NCBI RefSeq assembly: GCF_000717055.1
Contig: NZ_JNXI01000014.1
Location: 315,259 to 379,258 of the forward strand
Length of the DNA: 64,000 bases
Direction of reading: 5' to 3'
DNA from: Streptomyces iakyrus
Lineage (GTDB): Bacteria > Actinomycetota > Actinomycetes > Streptomycetales > Streptomycetaceae
The notes beneath the pieces were generated by a model, which made no database searches, was not told the DNA's origin, and was given only the letters and a program-made list of their open reading frames with translations. Below, one piece after another: positions 1 to 9,033 of the stretch. Position 1 is the first letter of the stretch, and every line of letters starts with the position of its first letter. The translations under genes and the position numbers were made by a program.

Positions 1-417
1 GCGCCGGAACACGTTGGTGGCGACCACGAGCTGCCCGACGAGCGGGCCGAGCTCCTCGCCGGCGCCCTCGGGGGCGGGGCCGCCGCTGAGGATGTTCTCG
101 GTGCAGTTCACCAGGGCGGTGTCGCCGGTGACGGAGACGTGCACGTCGGTGAGGAAGAACTGGATGTAGTCGGTGTTCGCCATGATCAGCGCGTACGACC
201 GCAGGACCTCGCCGCGGCCGGTGAGTACTGGCCAGCCGGGGTGCACGCAGGAGACCACGCCGGTGTCGGCCGGGTCGTGGTAGCTCTCGTCGACGCCCAG
301 GTCGGAGGGGGTGAGCCAGAGCGACGCCAGTTCCTCGAAGTCGCCCTGCTCCAGTGCCTCGTAGAAGGCGGTGTTGGCGGCCTCGACCTGTTCGACGTCG
401 GTGTGCGGGGCGCTCAC
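1..417 (-). CDS. NTF2/SnoaL-fold protein (C-terminus outside window)
   Basis: The first 139 codons run off the left edge. The GTG start at 415-417 overlaps the folP stop in a GTGA junction, so it is translationally coupled to folP. The peptide begins with a helix-rich stretch (VEAANTAFYEALEQGDFEEL) followed by strands, typical of the nuclear-transport-factor-2 / SnoaL cone fold. Such a gene commonly sits between folP and folB/folK in Streptomyces. No catalytic residues identify a substrate; a small-molecule-binding or folate-linked role is only inferred from position. Confidence 0.8.
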   Translation of the reverse strand, partial: MSAPHTDVEQVEAANTAFYEALEQGDFEELASLWLTPSDLGVDESYHDPADTGVVSCVHPGWPVLTGRGEVLRSYALIMANTDYIQFFLTDVHVSVTGDTALVNCTENILSGGPAPEGAGEELGPLVGQLVVATNVFRR

Positions 418-1295
418 CGGGCTCCTTCTGTGCCGGTGCGCGCCCCGGCGATGGCGCGGGCCACACGGACCGCGTCGGCCGTGGCGCGGACCTCGTGGAC
501 GCGGACCGCCCATGCGCCGGCGTGTGCGGCGAGCGCGGAGACGGCGGCGGTGGCGGCGTCGCGTTCGCGTGCGGGCGGCGGCGGGCCGTCGGGGCCGGCG
601 AGGACCCGGCCGAGGAAGCGTTTGCGGGAGGCGGCGACGAGCAGGGGGTGGCCGAGGGCGAGGACGCGGTCGAGACGGGCGAGGAGGGCGAGGTCGTGCT
701 CGGCGTCCTTGGAGAAGCCGAGGCCGGGGTCGACGATGACCCGGTCGGCGGCGATGCCCCCGGCCAGGACGGCCTCCACGCGTGCGTGCAGTTCGTCGAC
801 GACTTCGGTGACGACGTCGGTGTACTCGCCCCGGACGTTGCCGCCCTGGAGGAAGCCGCGCCAGTGCATGACGACGAAGGGGGCTCCGGCGTCGGCGACG
901 GCCGGGATCATGCGGGGGTCGGCGAGGCCGCCGCTGACGTCGTTGACGAGGGCGGCGCCGGCCGCGAGGGCCCGTGCGGCGACGGAGGCGCGCATGGTGT
1001 CGACGGAGACCGTGACGCCCTCGGAGGCCAGGCCGCGCACGACGGGGACGACGCGGCGCAGTTCCTCGGCCTCGTCGACCCGGGTGGCTCCGGGCCGGGT
1101 GGACTCGCCGCCGACGTCGACCAGGTCGGCACCTTCGGCGACCAGGTCGAGGCCGCGCTTGACGGCGGCCGTGGTGTCGAAGAAGCGGCCGCCGTCGGAG
1201 AAGGAGTCGGGGGTGACGTTCACGACTCCCATGACCGCGCAGCGGTCCCGTTCCGGTAGGCCCGCCACGCGCCCGCGTCCGCTCTGGTTGCTCAT
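414..1295 (-). CDS. folP: Dihydropteroate synthase
   Basis: FolP (293 aa) condenses dihydropterin pyrophosphate with p-aminobenzoate to dihydropteroate and is the sulfonamide target. The pterin-binding signature MGVVNVTPDSFSDGG is at residues 22-36, and the TIM-barrel strands, including the C-terminal SRKRF loop, are intact. I chose the ATG at 1295: a longer reading frame exists upstream, but a TACGCT -10 hexamer ends 6 nt before this codon and the family homology starts just after it. It overlaps the next gene by 4 nt. The rest of the folate cluster is presumably beyond the left edge. Confidence 0.95.
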   Translation of the reverse strand: MSNQSGRGRVAGLPERDRCAVMGVVNVTPDSFSDGGRFFDTTAAVKRGLDLVAEGADLVDVGGESTRPGATRVDEAEELRRVVPVVRGLASEGVTVSVDTMRASVAARALAAGAALVNDVSGGLADPRMIPAVADAGAPFVVMHWRGFLQGGNVRGEYTDVVTEVVDELHARVEAVLAGGIAADRVIVDPGLGFSKDAEHDLALLARLDRVLALGHPLLVAASRKRFLGRVLAGPDGPPPPARERDAATAAVSALAAHAGAWAVRVHEVRATADAVRVARAIAGARTGTEGAR

Positions 1296-1301
1296 ATGTT
1301 C

Positions 1302-1307
1302 AGCGTA
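1302..1307 (-). promoter_or_regulatory. -10 element for leaderless folP mRNA
   Basis: TACGCT read on the minus strand, followed by GAACAT and then the ATG. The expected transcription start coincides with the A of the start codon. No Shine-Dalgarno sequence is present and the -35 region is weak (CTGACG with a 15-nt spacer). Confidence 0.45.
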
Positions 1308-1365
1308 GGCCCAGGCGGGGGCCGTCAGGCGTTGCGGCCCGGGCGACGGCCCCGTGGAAAGCCCC

Positions 1366-3222
1366 CTAGGCGGCCCGGACACCGCGTTCCGCGGTGCCGT
1401 GGGCGCACGGACGGTGGGCGGCCGGGCGCCGGCGGCGCAGGAAGCGCGGCAGGGGCAGGGCGAGGGTGACGAAGCCCTCGGCCTGCATGGCGGCGAAGCC
1501 GATGCGGGGCAGGTCGGCGGAGGCGCGGTAGACGACGAAGCGCGGCTCCCAGCGCGGCTGGAACTTGGCGTTGAACTTGTACAGGGACTCGATCTGGAAC
1601 CAGCGGGAGAGGAAGACCAGCAGTCCGCGCCAGGCGCGCAGCACGGGACCGGCGCCGATCTTCTCGCCGCGGGCGAGGGCAGCGCGGAACATGGCGAAGT
1701 TGAGGGAGACGCGTGCGACGCCCAGTTTGGGGGCGGCCTGGAGGGCGGCCACGATGAGCAGTTCGTTCATGCCGGGGTCGGCGGAGCGGTCGCGGCGCAT
1801 CAGGTCCAGGGAGACGCCGTCGGGGCCCCAGGGCACGAAGTGCAGGATCGCTTTGAGGTCGCCGTAGGGGCCGGGGTGGTCGTCCTGCTTGTGGGCGGTG
1901 GCGATGAGGCAGTCGCCGTCGGCGGGGTCGCCGACGCGGCCCAGGGCCATGGAGAAGCCGCGTTCGGTGTCGGTGCCGCGCCAGTCGTCGGCGGCCTGCC
2001 GGATCCGCTCCAGTTCGGCTTCGCCGAGGTCACGGACACGTCGTACCCGGGTTTCGTAACCGGCGCGCTCGATGCGCTTGACCATCTGGCGCACGTTGCG
2101 CATCGCGCGGCCGGCGAGGGAGAAATCCGCGACGTCCACCACCGCCTCGTCGCCCAGTTCGAGGGCGTCGAGCCCGGTCTCGCGGGTCCACACCTCGCCG
2201 CCGGTCTCGGAGCAGCCCATGACGGCGGGGGTCCAGGAGTGGGCCTTGGCCTCGTCCATGAACCGTTCGATGGCGCCGGGCCAGGCCTCGACGTCGCCGA
2301 TCGGGTCGCCGCTGGCGAGCATCACCCCGGAGACGACGCGGTAGGTGACGGCGGCCTTGCCGCTGGGGGAGAAGACGACGGCCTTGTCGCGGCGCAGGGC
2401 GAAGTGGCCGAGGGAGTCGCGGCGCCCGTGTTTGTCGAGCAGGGCGCGCAGCTGGGCCTCGTCCTCCTCGGTGAGCCGTGCGGCGGGGTGTTCGGGGCGG
2501 AAGGCCAGGTAGATGGTGGTGACCGCGGTGAGCAGACCGAGGGCGCCGAGGGAGAAGGCGACGGTCCAGGAGGTGTTGCCCTGGTAGTCGACCGGGCCCT
2601 CGAAGCCGAACAGGCCGTAGATGACGTGGGTGATGCGGTCGGCGAGGCTGGGGTCGCCGACGATGCGCTCGCTGTGGACGCTGACGATGAGCAGCCCGAG
2701 CAGGAGCGAACCGGCGCTCATGAGGACGAAGTTGGCCAGCGCCCGCCAGCGGCTGCGCGGGTCGGGCAGCGCGTTGAACTGGTCCCGGTGGCGCAGCAGG
2801 GGTGCCAGCAGGGCCAGGGAGATCAGCATGCCCACCAGCGAGTGCCGGTAGGTGAACTGGGCGACGGCCCCGGCGGGCAGGAGCGCCACGGCGGCCCGCC
2901 AGGCCCGGCGCTTGCCGCGCTTGAGACCGTGGGCGAGCAGCAGCAACAGCACGCCGGTGCTGAGGGACAGGGCGGCGGCGAACGGGCCGAGTGCGCCGGG
3001 CAGGACCTCGGCGATGGCGTGCATGCGGCTGTGCCGGAAGCGGGGGAAGACGCCCGCGCCGATGTCCAGGACGCCCACCAGGGCGCAGGCTCTGCCGACG
3101 AGGACGGGGACGGCCTCGGGGCGTGGCCCGCGCAGTATCCGGCTCACCCGGCCCGGGCGGGCCGTACCGCTGCCGCGGCTCGGAACCTCACCCGACATTT
3201 CCTCATCTGTCCTGACAGACAT
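1366..3222 (-). CDS. MprF-like phosphatidylglycerol lysyltransferase
   Basis: About 618 aa. The N-terminal third is polytopic (roughly six hydrophobic segments, residues 45-250). The C-terminal half is a DUF2156/LPG-synthase catalytic domain with GNAT-like halves. The family transfers an aminoacyl group, usually lysine from Lys-tRNA, to phosphatidylglycerol, lowering membrane charge and sensitivity to cationic peptides. There is no appended lysyl-tRNA synthetase domain, so it is the MprF type rather than the bifunctional mycobacterial LysX. Start is uncertain: ATG 3222 or ATG 3198 are both possible; a GAGGA lies too close to the latter. It lies just upstream of folP on the same strand. Confidence 0.85.
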   Translation of the reverse strand: MSVRTDEEMSGEVPSRGSGTARPGRVSRILRGPRPEAVPVLVGRACALVGVLDIGAGVFPRFRHSRMHAIAEVLPGALGPFAAALSLSTGVLLLLLAHGLKRGKRRAWRAAVALLPAGAVAQFTYRHSLVGMLISLALLAPLLRHRDQFNALPDPRSRWRALANFVLMSAGSLLLGLLIVSVHSERIVGDPSLADRITHVIYGLFGFEGPVDYQGNTSWTVAFSLGALGLLTAVTTIYLAFRPEHPAARLTEEDEAQLRALLDKHGRRDSLGHFALRRDKAVVFSPSGKAAVTYRVVSGVMLASGDPIGDVEAWPGAIERFMDEAKAHSWTPAVMGCSETGGEVWTRETGLDALELGDEAVVDVADFSLAGRAMRNVRQMVKRIERAGYETRVRRVRDLGEAELERIRQAADDWRGTDTERGFSMALGRVGDPADGDCLIATAHKQDDHPGPYGDLKAILHFVPWGPDGVSLDLMRRDRSADPGMNELLIVAALQAAPKLGVARVSLNFAMFRAALARGEKIGAGPVLRAWRGLLVFLSRWFQIESLYKFNAKFQPRWEPRFVVYRASADLPRIGFAAMQAEGFVTLALPLPRFLRRRRPAAHRPCAHGTAERGVRAA

Positions 3223-3305
3223 CGCATCCCGTAGTTCTGCGAGAGACCTTGGATCCGGTGCCGATTCGGGCATCCGGCGACATTGCGCCCTCTAGGACGG
3301 TGTCT

Positions 3306-3428
3306 CGTGGGGAGAGGTTCACTCCCCACGTCAAAGCCGTTTCAAAGGCCGAGGAAAGTCCGGGACAAGCCCGTGCGAAGGTGTGCGCGGGCCGGGCCGG
3401 ACAGAGAGTGCGGACAGGTAACCAACCC
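3306..3428 (+). other. Structured 5' leader of unknown class
   Basis: The 123 nt before the esterase gene open with a perfect 9-bp hairpin (CGTGGGGAG / CTCCCCACG, 3306-3330). GAGGAAAGTCCGGG follows at 3351-3364, identical to the 5' conserved core of RNase P RNA. Next come nested complementary segments (GTCCGG 3358-3363 with CCGGAC 3397-3402; GCCCG 3369-3373 with CGGGC 3388-3392) and a direct repeat CGGACAG (3398-3404, 3411-3417). It is far too short to be RNase P RNA, and I do not recognise it as a known riboswitch. It may be a regulatory leader. Confidence 0.4.
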
Positions 3429-4565
3429 ATGGGTCTGACGAGCAACAACGTGCTGGTGCTGGCGGTGCTGTCCGCGGTGCTGCTGTTCGCCGGCACGGTC
3501 TGGCTGTGGCCACGGCTGGCCCGGCGGAGCTGGCGTGCCGTGGGCGGGCGTATCGGCCTGCTGCTGGGCACGCAACTGGCGCTGTTCGCCGCGGTGGGCC
3601 TCGCCGCCAATCAGGCCTTCGGCTTCTACGCGAGCTGGGCGGACCTGTTCGGGCAGGAGAAGGACCAGGGCGTGGTCGTCGACCACACGCCGGGCGGCGG
3701 TCCGCTGGAGGTGACCGGCTCGCGCCCGGTGCCGGGGGCGGGCGGTGTACCGCCCCGGGCCGGTGGCCGGGTGCAGCAGGTCGAGATCGTGGGCCGTACG
3801 ACGCGGATCGCCACACCCGCGTACGTCTATCTGCCGCCGGAGTACTTCCAGTCGCGGTACCGCACCCACAGGTTCCCGGCGGCCGTCGTGCTGACCGGCT
3901 ATCCGGGTACGGCGTCGGCGCTGGTGGAGAAGCTCCACTATCCGCGGACGGCGCTGGAACTGGCCCGGGAGGGCCGGGCGGAGCCGATGATTCTCGTGAT
4001 GCTGCGGCCCACGGTGGCGCCGCCCCGGGACACGGAGTGCGTCGACATCCCGGGCGGTCCGCAGACCGAGTCGTTCTTCGCGAAGGACCTCCCCGACGCA
4101 CTGCGCTCGCACTACAGGGTGGTCGAAAAGGCGGGCGGTCTGGGCATCATCGGCAACTCCACGGGCGGCTACTGCGCGTTGAAGATCGCGCTGCACCATC
4201 CCGGTGTGTACGCCGCCGGGGCGGGCTTGTCCGCTTACTACAAGGCGCCGATCGACGCCACGACGGGCGATCTCTTCCAGGGCGACAAGGCGCTGCGCAA
4301 TCGCGCCGATCTGTGGTGGTACCTCGCGCACATGCCCGCTCCCGACACGTCCCTGCTGGTCAGCAGCAGCAAGCGGGGCGAGACCAACTACCGGGACACG
4401 CTGAGGTTCATAGAGCGGGTGAAGGACACCGGGCGGACGGGGATCTCGTCGATCGTCCTGGAAAGCGGCGGGCACAACTTCAACACCTGGCGGCGCGAGA
4501 TTCCGGCGGCGCTGGAGTGGATGAGCGGGCGGCTGACCGGACGCGGAAATGATCTTGGGAATTGA
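3429..4565 (+). CDS. Membrane-anchored alpha/beta-hydrolase esterase
   Basis: 378 aa. Two N-terminal hydrophobic segments (about residues 8-28 and 41-63) anchor an extracytoplasmic domain of the esterase D / antigen-85-like family. The nucleophile elbow G-N-S-T-G has its serine at about residue 243, and the catalytic histidine is in GGHNFNTW at about residue 349. Substrate unknown; cell-envelope acyl esters are plausible for the family. The ATG at 3429 is preceded by an unusual structured leader. It is divergent from the MprF-like gene. Confidence 0.8.
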   Translation: MGLTSNNVLVLAVLSAVLLFAGTVWLWPRLARRSWRAVGGRIGLLLGTQLALFAAVGLAANQAFGFYASWADLFGQEKDQGVVVDHTPGGGPLEVTGSRPVPGAGGVPPRAGGRVQQVEIVGRTTRIATPAYVYLPPEYFQSRYRTHRFPAAVVLTGYPGTASALVEKLHYPRTALELAREGRAEPMILVMLRPTVAPPRDTECVDIPGGPQTESFFAKDLPDALRSHYRVVEKAGGLGIIGNSTGGYCALKIALHHPGVYAAGAGLSAYYKAPIDATTGDLFQGDKALRNRADLWWYLAHMPAPDTSLLVSSSKRGETNYRDTLRFIERVKDTGRTGISSIVLESGGHNFNTWRREIPAALEWMSGRLTGRGNDLGN

Positions 4566-4668
4566 GTGAGCGGGCGATTCCGGTTCTTCCCTCGTTCTGA
4601 TGCCGTGTGAACGTTTCGGTGTGGTTTTGTTTTTGCGGGGTGGGTCACCATGATTCGCCTGCGCGCGG

Positions 4669-4674
4669 TAAGTT
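4669..4674 (+). promoter_or_regulatory. -10 element, probable leaderless start
   Basis: TAAGTT followed by 7 nt and then the ATG at 4682; no Shine-Dalgarno sequence is present. Confidence 0.35.
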
Positions 4675-4681
4675 TCTGGCC

Positions 4682-5914
4682 ATGCCACGTGGACGTCACC
4701 GCCATTCCCCGCCCCTTCACAGGATGCTGCCCCCGTCGGCGATCGCAGGCGTCTCCCTCGTCTGCGCGTTGGGGCCCTGGGTGTTCACGGAGCCGATGGT
4801 GCTCCGCGGTCTGGCCGCGGCCGCCGCGGCGACGGCGGTCATCGGCGCGGTCGTGCTGCGCCGTTGGGACACCCAGGCGGGCAAGCGCGTCGCCGACCTC
4901 ACGCGCGCGCGTGCGAGCGACGAGTGGCGCTTCGAGGAGCGCGTCGCCGAACTGGAGGCCGACCTGGAGGAGTCGCGCGACTTGCGCGCGAAGCTGGAGC
5001 AGCGGCTGCGCTCCAAGCGCACCGAACTGGCCGGTCTGCGCAACGAGCACGCCGCGCTGCTGCGCCGGTACGCCACGGCGGAGGCCGATCGCGCGAGCGT
5101 CCTCGAAGACCGCCGGATGCTGGAGATAGAGGCGACGGCTCCGGTACGGGCCGCGCTGCCGGCGGGAGCGCCGGACACGGCACCGGACGCGGACGGGACG
5201 CCCACCGCTCCCGCCGTGGACGAGGAGCCTGCGGTTCCCGCCGTGTTCTCGCCCGAGGGTTCCCGGCTGTTCCTGCGGGCCGCGGCCGCACTCGCCCGGT
5301 TCGACGGCGAGACGGCGCCGGTCCCGGACCCGGACGGCGGCGGCGACGGCGACGGCGTCCCGAAGGACGAGGACGCGGAGCCCGCCCCGGAGCAGGAGCA
5401 GGAGCAACCGGAGCAGGAAGAGGCGGAGCAGCGGGAGCAGGCGCCGGCGGACGAGGCCCAGCGGCAGTCCGCGACGGACGACGGGCACGAGCGCACGACC
5501 GCCGAGACGTCCGCGCCGGGCGGCGGGACCGCCGTGCCGGCCGGCGGGAGCGAACGGCTCCCGGAGCCCGCGCGGGCCGAGCAGCCCGCGGACCGGCGCA
5601 CCGGCCACTACACCGTGCCGACCGCCGTGGCCGTCCCGCCGCAGGCGCCGGTCCGCCGTCCGCAGGCCGGCGGCGGGTTCGACTTCTTCGGCACGAAGGC
5701 GGGCACCTCGCGGGCGGCCCTGGAGGCCGTGCAGAACGAGGACCTCGCCGATGTCGTCGGCCAGGAGGCGCTCGCCCTGCACAAGGCCGAGACCGAGGCC
5801 CGCTACAAGCCGGCCGACGAGGAGTCGCGCGGCATCGGCCAGGTCATCGACCTGACGGCGCACGACGAGACGGAGCAGATCGACGTGCAGGGACTGCGCA
5901 GCGCGGTGTCCTGA
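4682..5914 (+). CDS. Membrane protein with coiled coil, function unknown
   Basis: 410 aa. A basic N-terminus is followed by two hydrophobic helices (about residues 19-60), then a strongly charged coiled coil (about 65-145, rich in E/R/L heptads). After that comes a long acidic Pro/Glu/Gln-rich low-complexity region (about 160-300). A short conserved C-terminal block (GGFDFFGTKAGTSRAALEAVQ) follows. The layout suggests a cytoplasmic scaffold tethered to the membrane. No enzymatic motif is visible. The start was placed at the ATG 7 nt after a -10 hexamer; longer upstream frames lack homology-like content. Confidence 0.75.
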   Translation: MPRGRHRHSPPLHRMLPPSAIAGVSLVCALGPWVFTEPMVLRGLAAAAAATAVIGAVVLRRWDTQAGKRVADLTRARASDEWRFEERVAELEADLEESRDLRAKLEQRLRSKRTELAGLRNEHAALLRRYATAEADRASVLEDRRMLEIEATAPVRAALPAGAPDTAPDADGTPTAPAVDEEPAVPAVFSPEGSRLFLRAAAALARFDGETAPVPDPDGGGDGDGVPKDEDAEPAPEQEQEQPEQEEAEQREQAPADEAQRQSATDDGHERTTAETSAPGGGTAVPAGGSERLPEPARAEQPADRRTGHYTVPTAVAVPPQAPVRRPQAGGGFDFFGTKAGTSRAALEAVQNEDLADVVGQEALALHKAETEARYKPADEESRGIGQVIDLTAHDETEQIDVQGLRSAVS

Positions 5915-5924
5915 CGCCTCTTCC

Positions 5925-5964
5925 GGCGCGGGGCCCTTCGGCTACGGCCGAGGGGCCCCGCGCC
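5925..5964. terminator. Bidirectional hairpin terminator
   Basis: A perfect 12-bp GC stem (GGCGCGGGGCCC / GGGCCCCGCGCC) with a 16-nt loop lies between two convergent genes ending at 5914 and 5974. No U-tract is present, as is common in Streptomyces. Confidence 0.75.
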
Positions 5965-5973
5965 TGTGCGCGG

Positions 5974-7308
5974 TCATGCCATCCAGCGGTCCGGCCGCGC
6001 GTCCCGGCGCCCCGTGCGGGACCGTTCCGCCTGTGCCGCCAGCAGCTCGCGCGCCTCGGCCGTGTTCCGCAGCCGGGCCCGCACCGTTTTGTTCGCGCCT
6101 GTGTCCACACACACGTCGGCGAGGCCCCGGGCCCGTTCCCACGGCCCCTGCGTCATCCGTACGCTCTGCACCTTGGCGTGCGGCACCAGCGCCAGGCTCC
6201 GCCGCAGCAGCCCGGACCGGGACGCGAACACCGCGTCCGTGACGGCGAGTCCGTATCCGCGCCACCACAGCGGCACGCACCAGCGGGCCGCGCGCGGCGC
6301 CGGTGACAGGGCCGCCGCCTCCGGCACGCTCACCCCGGGCAGCACGCGCGCGACGACCTCCTCGGCGATCTCGCGCGGAGCGACGGGCACCAGCACGGAG
6401 TTGGACGAGCCGGCCACGTCCAGCTCGACGCGCACCCACCCGCGCCGCCGCCACAGCAGCGGTTCCACGATCCGCACGGTCTGGACGCGTCCCGGCGGCA
6501 CCGTCTCGTGGGACCGGTCCAGCAGCCCGTGGTCGATGCGCAGCCCGTCGGGCGACTCGGCGAGCGTCCAGTCGTACTCGGCGACGAACCGCCCGACGCT
6601 GCTCGCGCCCGCCGTGCCCAGCAGCGGCAGGGCGACCGCGAGGACCGTCCACAGGCTGTGGGTGAGCAGCCACAGCACCGGCGGGACGACGAGCGCCGCG
6701 GCCAGCGACATCCAGGTCGCGCCCGTCAGCACCAGCGACAGGGCGAGGACGCCGGGCGGCACCCGCAGCAGCTGCCGGGAGGGGGCCTCGCCGACCTCGT
6801 GCGCGGTCTCGGGTGCGAAACCGGCCGCCCGGGCGAGCAGTTCGGCCCGCAGCGTCCGCGCCTCGTCCGCGCCGAGGAAGGCCAGTTCGTCCTTCTTGTC
6901 GGCGCCTATGACGTCGAGTTTCAGCTTGGCGACGCCAGCGACCCGGGCCAGCAGCGGCTGGGTGACGTCGACGGCCTGGATCCGCTCCAGCCGGATGTGC
7001 GCGGTGCGCCGGAAGACCAGCCCGGTACGGATGCGCAGTTCGGTCTCGGTCACCGCGAAGTGCGTGAACCACCAGGAGCAGAAGCCGTAGAGGGCGGCGG
7101 CCGGGACGAGCACGGCGAGGCCGATCAGCAGGGTGGTCGTGGTCAGCCGGGTCAGATGGCGCTGCGCCCCGTCCGGGTCGTGCACGGCCCAGCCGATCAG
7201 CACGGCGACCGGTGCCCAGGCGCGGCGCAGCGGGGTGACGGGGTGCAGCCGCCGCTCGGTCACCTCTGCGGCGGCCTCGGAGGCCTCGGCGGCCCCGGGC
7301 GCCGTCAC
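5974..7308 (-). CDS. PH-domain (YdbT-like) membrane protein, large subunit
   Basis: 444 aa from a GTG that overlaps the preceding stop (GTGA at 7305-7308). It shows pairs of transmembrane helices near residues 25-70, 185-230 and 340-360, alternating with bacterial pleckstrin-homology (bPH2/DUF304) domains. These have recurrent [22 protein letters not shown]-type blocks. The family includes B. subtilis YdbS/YdbT, implicated in resistance to antimicrobial compounds and membrane stress. It is in a two-gene operon with the smaller PH protein. Confidence 0.85.
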   Translation of the reverse strand: MTAPGAAEASEAAAEVTERRLHPVTPLRRAWAPVAVLIGWAVHDPDGAQRHLTRLTTTTLLIGLAVLVPAAALYGFCSWWFTHFAVTETELRIRTGLVFRRTAHIRLERIQAVDVTQPLLARVAGVAKLKLDVIGADKKDELAFLGADEARTLRAELLARAAGFAPETAHEVGEAPSRQLLRVPPGVLALSLVLTGATWMSLAAALVVPPVLWLLTHSLWTVLAVALPLLGTAGASSVGRFVAEYDWTLAESPDGLRIDHGLLDRSHETVPPGRVQTVRIVEPLLWRRRGWVRVELDVAGSSNSVLVPVAPREIAEEVVARVLPGVSVPEAAALSPAPRAARWCVPLWWRGYGLAVTDAVFASRSGLLRRSLALVPHAKVQSVRMTQGPWERARGLADVCVDTGANKTVRARLRNTAEARELLAAQAERSRTGRRDARPDRWMA

Positions 7309-7835
7309 AGCCCCGCCGACCGGGCTTCGCCCAGCTCGGTGAGCCGGTCGCGCAGCCGCTCCGCCTCGGCCGGGTCCAGACCGGGGATGGTCGCGTCGGT
7401 CGCCGCTGCGGCCGTGTGCAGCTGCACGCTGGCCAGCCCGAAGTGCCGCTCGACGGGCCCGGAGGTGACCTCGACCAGCTGCATCCGTCCGTACGGCACG
7501 ACCGTCTCCTCGCGCCACAGCACGCCACGGCTGATCAGCAGGTCGTCGGCCCGCTCGGCGTACCGCCAGGAACGCCAGTTGCGCTCGGTCATCACCCAGC
7601 CCCAGATCAGCAGCGCCAGCGGCGGCAGCGCGAAGGCGGCCCATACGGGCCCGGCCAGCAGCCCCGGCACCAGCCCGGCGGCCAGGGTGATCAGCCCGAG
7701 CCACACCACCAGCAGCAGCCGGCGCATCTTCAGCAGGCCGGGCGGCAGCGCGATCCACACCGGCTCATCCCCGGCCGCCCCGGCCGTGGCCTGCGCCGCG
7801 TCCGGCCCCGTGTCCTGCGGACTCCCCGTATCCAT
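7305..7835 (-). CDS. PH-domain (YdbS-like) membrane protein, small subunit
   Basis: 176 aa. Two transmembrane helices (about residues 38-85) are followed by one bPH2 domain ([22 protein letters not shown]). It is the usual YdbS partner of the YdbT-like protein encoded next. The ATG at 7835 was chosen because a TACGCT hexamer ends 6 nt upstream; the longer frame runs antisense into nuoD2. Confidence 0.85.
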   Translation of the reverse strand: MDTGSPQDTGPDAAQATAGAAGDEPVWIALPPGLLKMRRLLLVVWLGLITLAAGLVPGLLAGPVWAAFALPPLALLIWGWVMTERNWRSWRYAERADDLLISRGVLWREETVVPYGRMQLVEVTSGPVERHFGLASVQLHTAAAATDATIPGLDPAEAERLRDRLTELGEARSAGL

Positions 7836-7841
7836 GGGGCC

Positions 7842-7847
7842 AGCGTA
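7842..7847 (-). promoter_or_regulatory. -10 element for PH-protein operon (leaderless)
   Basis: TACGCT on the minus strand, 6 nt before the ATG at 7835. The divergent nuoD2 gene starts only about 30 bp away, so the two promoters overlap. Confidence 0.45.
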
Positions 7848-7866
7848 CGTAGGAGAGACTGTGTCC

Positions 7867-9018
7867 ATGACTCCTACGACGGAGACCATGGTCGGAATCG
7901 GCGGCGCCGCGGAGAGCACCGACATGGTGCTCAACATCGGGCCGCAGCACCCGTCCACCCACGGCGTGCTGCGGCTGAAGCTCGTCCTGGACGGCGAGCG
8001 CATCAAGCACGCGGAGCCGGTGATCGGCTACATGCACCGCGGCGCGGAGAAGCTGTTCGAGGCGCGCGACTACCGCCAGATCATCATGCTCGCCAACCGC
8101 CACGACTGGCTGTCGGCGTTCTCCAACGAGCTGGGCGTGGTCCTGGCCGTGGAGCGGATGCTCGGCATGGAGGTGCCCGAGCGCGCGGTGTGGCTGCGCA
8201 CGCTGCTCGCCGAGCTGAACCGGGTGCTCAACCACCTGATGTTCCTCGGCTCGTACCCGCTGGAACTCGGCGGGATCACCCCGATCTTCTACGCCTTCCG
8301 GGAGCGCGAGGAGCTCCAGCACGTCATGGAGGAGATCTCCGGCGGGCGGATGCACTACATGTTCAACCGGGTGGGCGGCCTCAAGGAGGACCTGCCGGCC
8401 GGGTGGACCGCCCGCGCGCGCACCGCCGTCGCCGACGTGCGCTCCCGCATGGACCGCTTCGACGACCTGGTGCTCGGCAACGAGATCTTCCGCGGCCGCA
8501 CGCGGGACGTCGGTGTCCTCACCCCGGAGGCCGTGCACGCCTACGGGGTCAGCGGGCCGATCGGCCGTGCCTCGGGCGTCGACTTCGACCTGCGCCGCGA
8601 CGAGCCGTACCTCGCCTACGGCGACCTCCAGGACACGCTGAAGGTGGTCACCCGCCAGGAGGGCGACTGCCTCGCCCGCTTCGAGTGCCTCCTGGAGCAG
8701 ACGCACAACGCGCTGGACCTGGCCGACGCCTGCCTCGACCGGCTCGCCGAGCTGCCGCCCGGGCCGGTCAACCAGCGGCTCCCGAAGGTCCTCAAGGCAC
8801 CCGAGGGCCACACGTACGCCTGGACCGAGAACCCCCTCGGCATCAACGGCTACTACCTCGTCAGCAAGGGCGAGAAGACCCCGTACCGGCTGAAGCTGCG
8901 CTCGGCGTCGTACAACAACATCCAGGCGCTGACGGAGCTGCTGCCGGGGACGCTGGTCGCGGACATGGTGGCGATCCTGGGGTCGATGTTCTTCGTGGTC
9001 GGGGACATCGACAAGTAG
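7867..9018 (+). CDS. nuoD2: NADH-quinone oxidoreductase subunit D, second copy
   Basis: 383 aa 49-kDa subunit of complex I, homologous to the [NiFe]-hydrogenase large subunit; it forms part of the quinone site. [27 protein letters not shown] and the C-terminal FFVVGDIDK are intact. No other nuo gene is nearby, so this is an orphan paralogue; Streptomyces normally carry a complete nuo operon elsewhere. AGGAG at 7851-7855 serves either ATG 7867 (chosen) or GTG 7861. It is convergent with a MidA-type methyltransferase. Confidence 0.92.
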   Translation: MTPTTETMVGIGGAAESTDMVLNIGPQHPSTHGVLRLKLVLDGERIKHAEPVIGYMHRGAEKLFEARDYRQIIMLANRHDWLSAFSNELGVVLAVERMLGMEVPERAVWLRTLLAELNRVLNHLMFLGSYPLELGGITPIFYAFREREELQHVMEEISGGRMHYMFNRVGGLKEDLPAGWTARARTAVADVRSRMDRFDDLVLGNEIFRGRTRDVGVLTPEAVHAYGVSGPIGRASGVDFDLRRDEPYLAYGDLQDTLKVVTRQEGDCLARFECLLEQTHNALDLADACLDRLAELPPGPVNQRLPKVLKAPEGHTYAWTENPLGINGYYLVSKGEKTPYRLKLRSASYNNIQALTELLPGTLVADMVAILGSMFFVVGDIDK

Positions 9019-9033
9019 CGCCCAAAAGGTCCT

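Noticed and set aside
1354-3234. 626-codon plus-strand open frame antisense to the MprF-like gene
   Set aside because: Gly/Val/Ala/Glu-rich composition without domains; it is the usual GC-driven shadow of the real minus-strand gene.
3306-3330. Terminator of an upstream transcript
   Set aside because: The flanking genes are divergent, so no transcript ends here; the hairpin belongs to the esterase leader.
3351-3364. RNase P RNA gene suggested by GAGGAAAGTCCGGG
   Set aside because: The matching 3' core (ACAGAAA region) and the roughly 400-nt body are missing; an esterase gene starts 65 nt later. Kept only as an unclassified structured leader.
4388-5863. 491-codon minus-strand open frame across two plus-strand genes
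   Set aside because: Low-complexity Arg/Gly/Leu composition and no Shine-Dalgarno; shadow of the coiled-coil protein gene.
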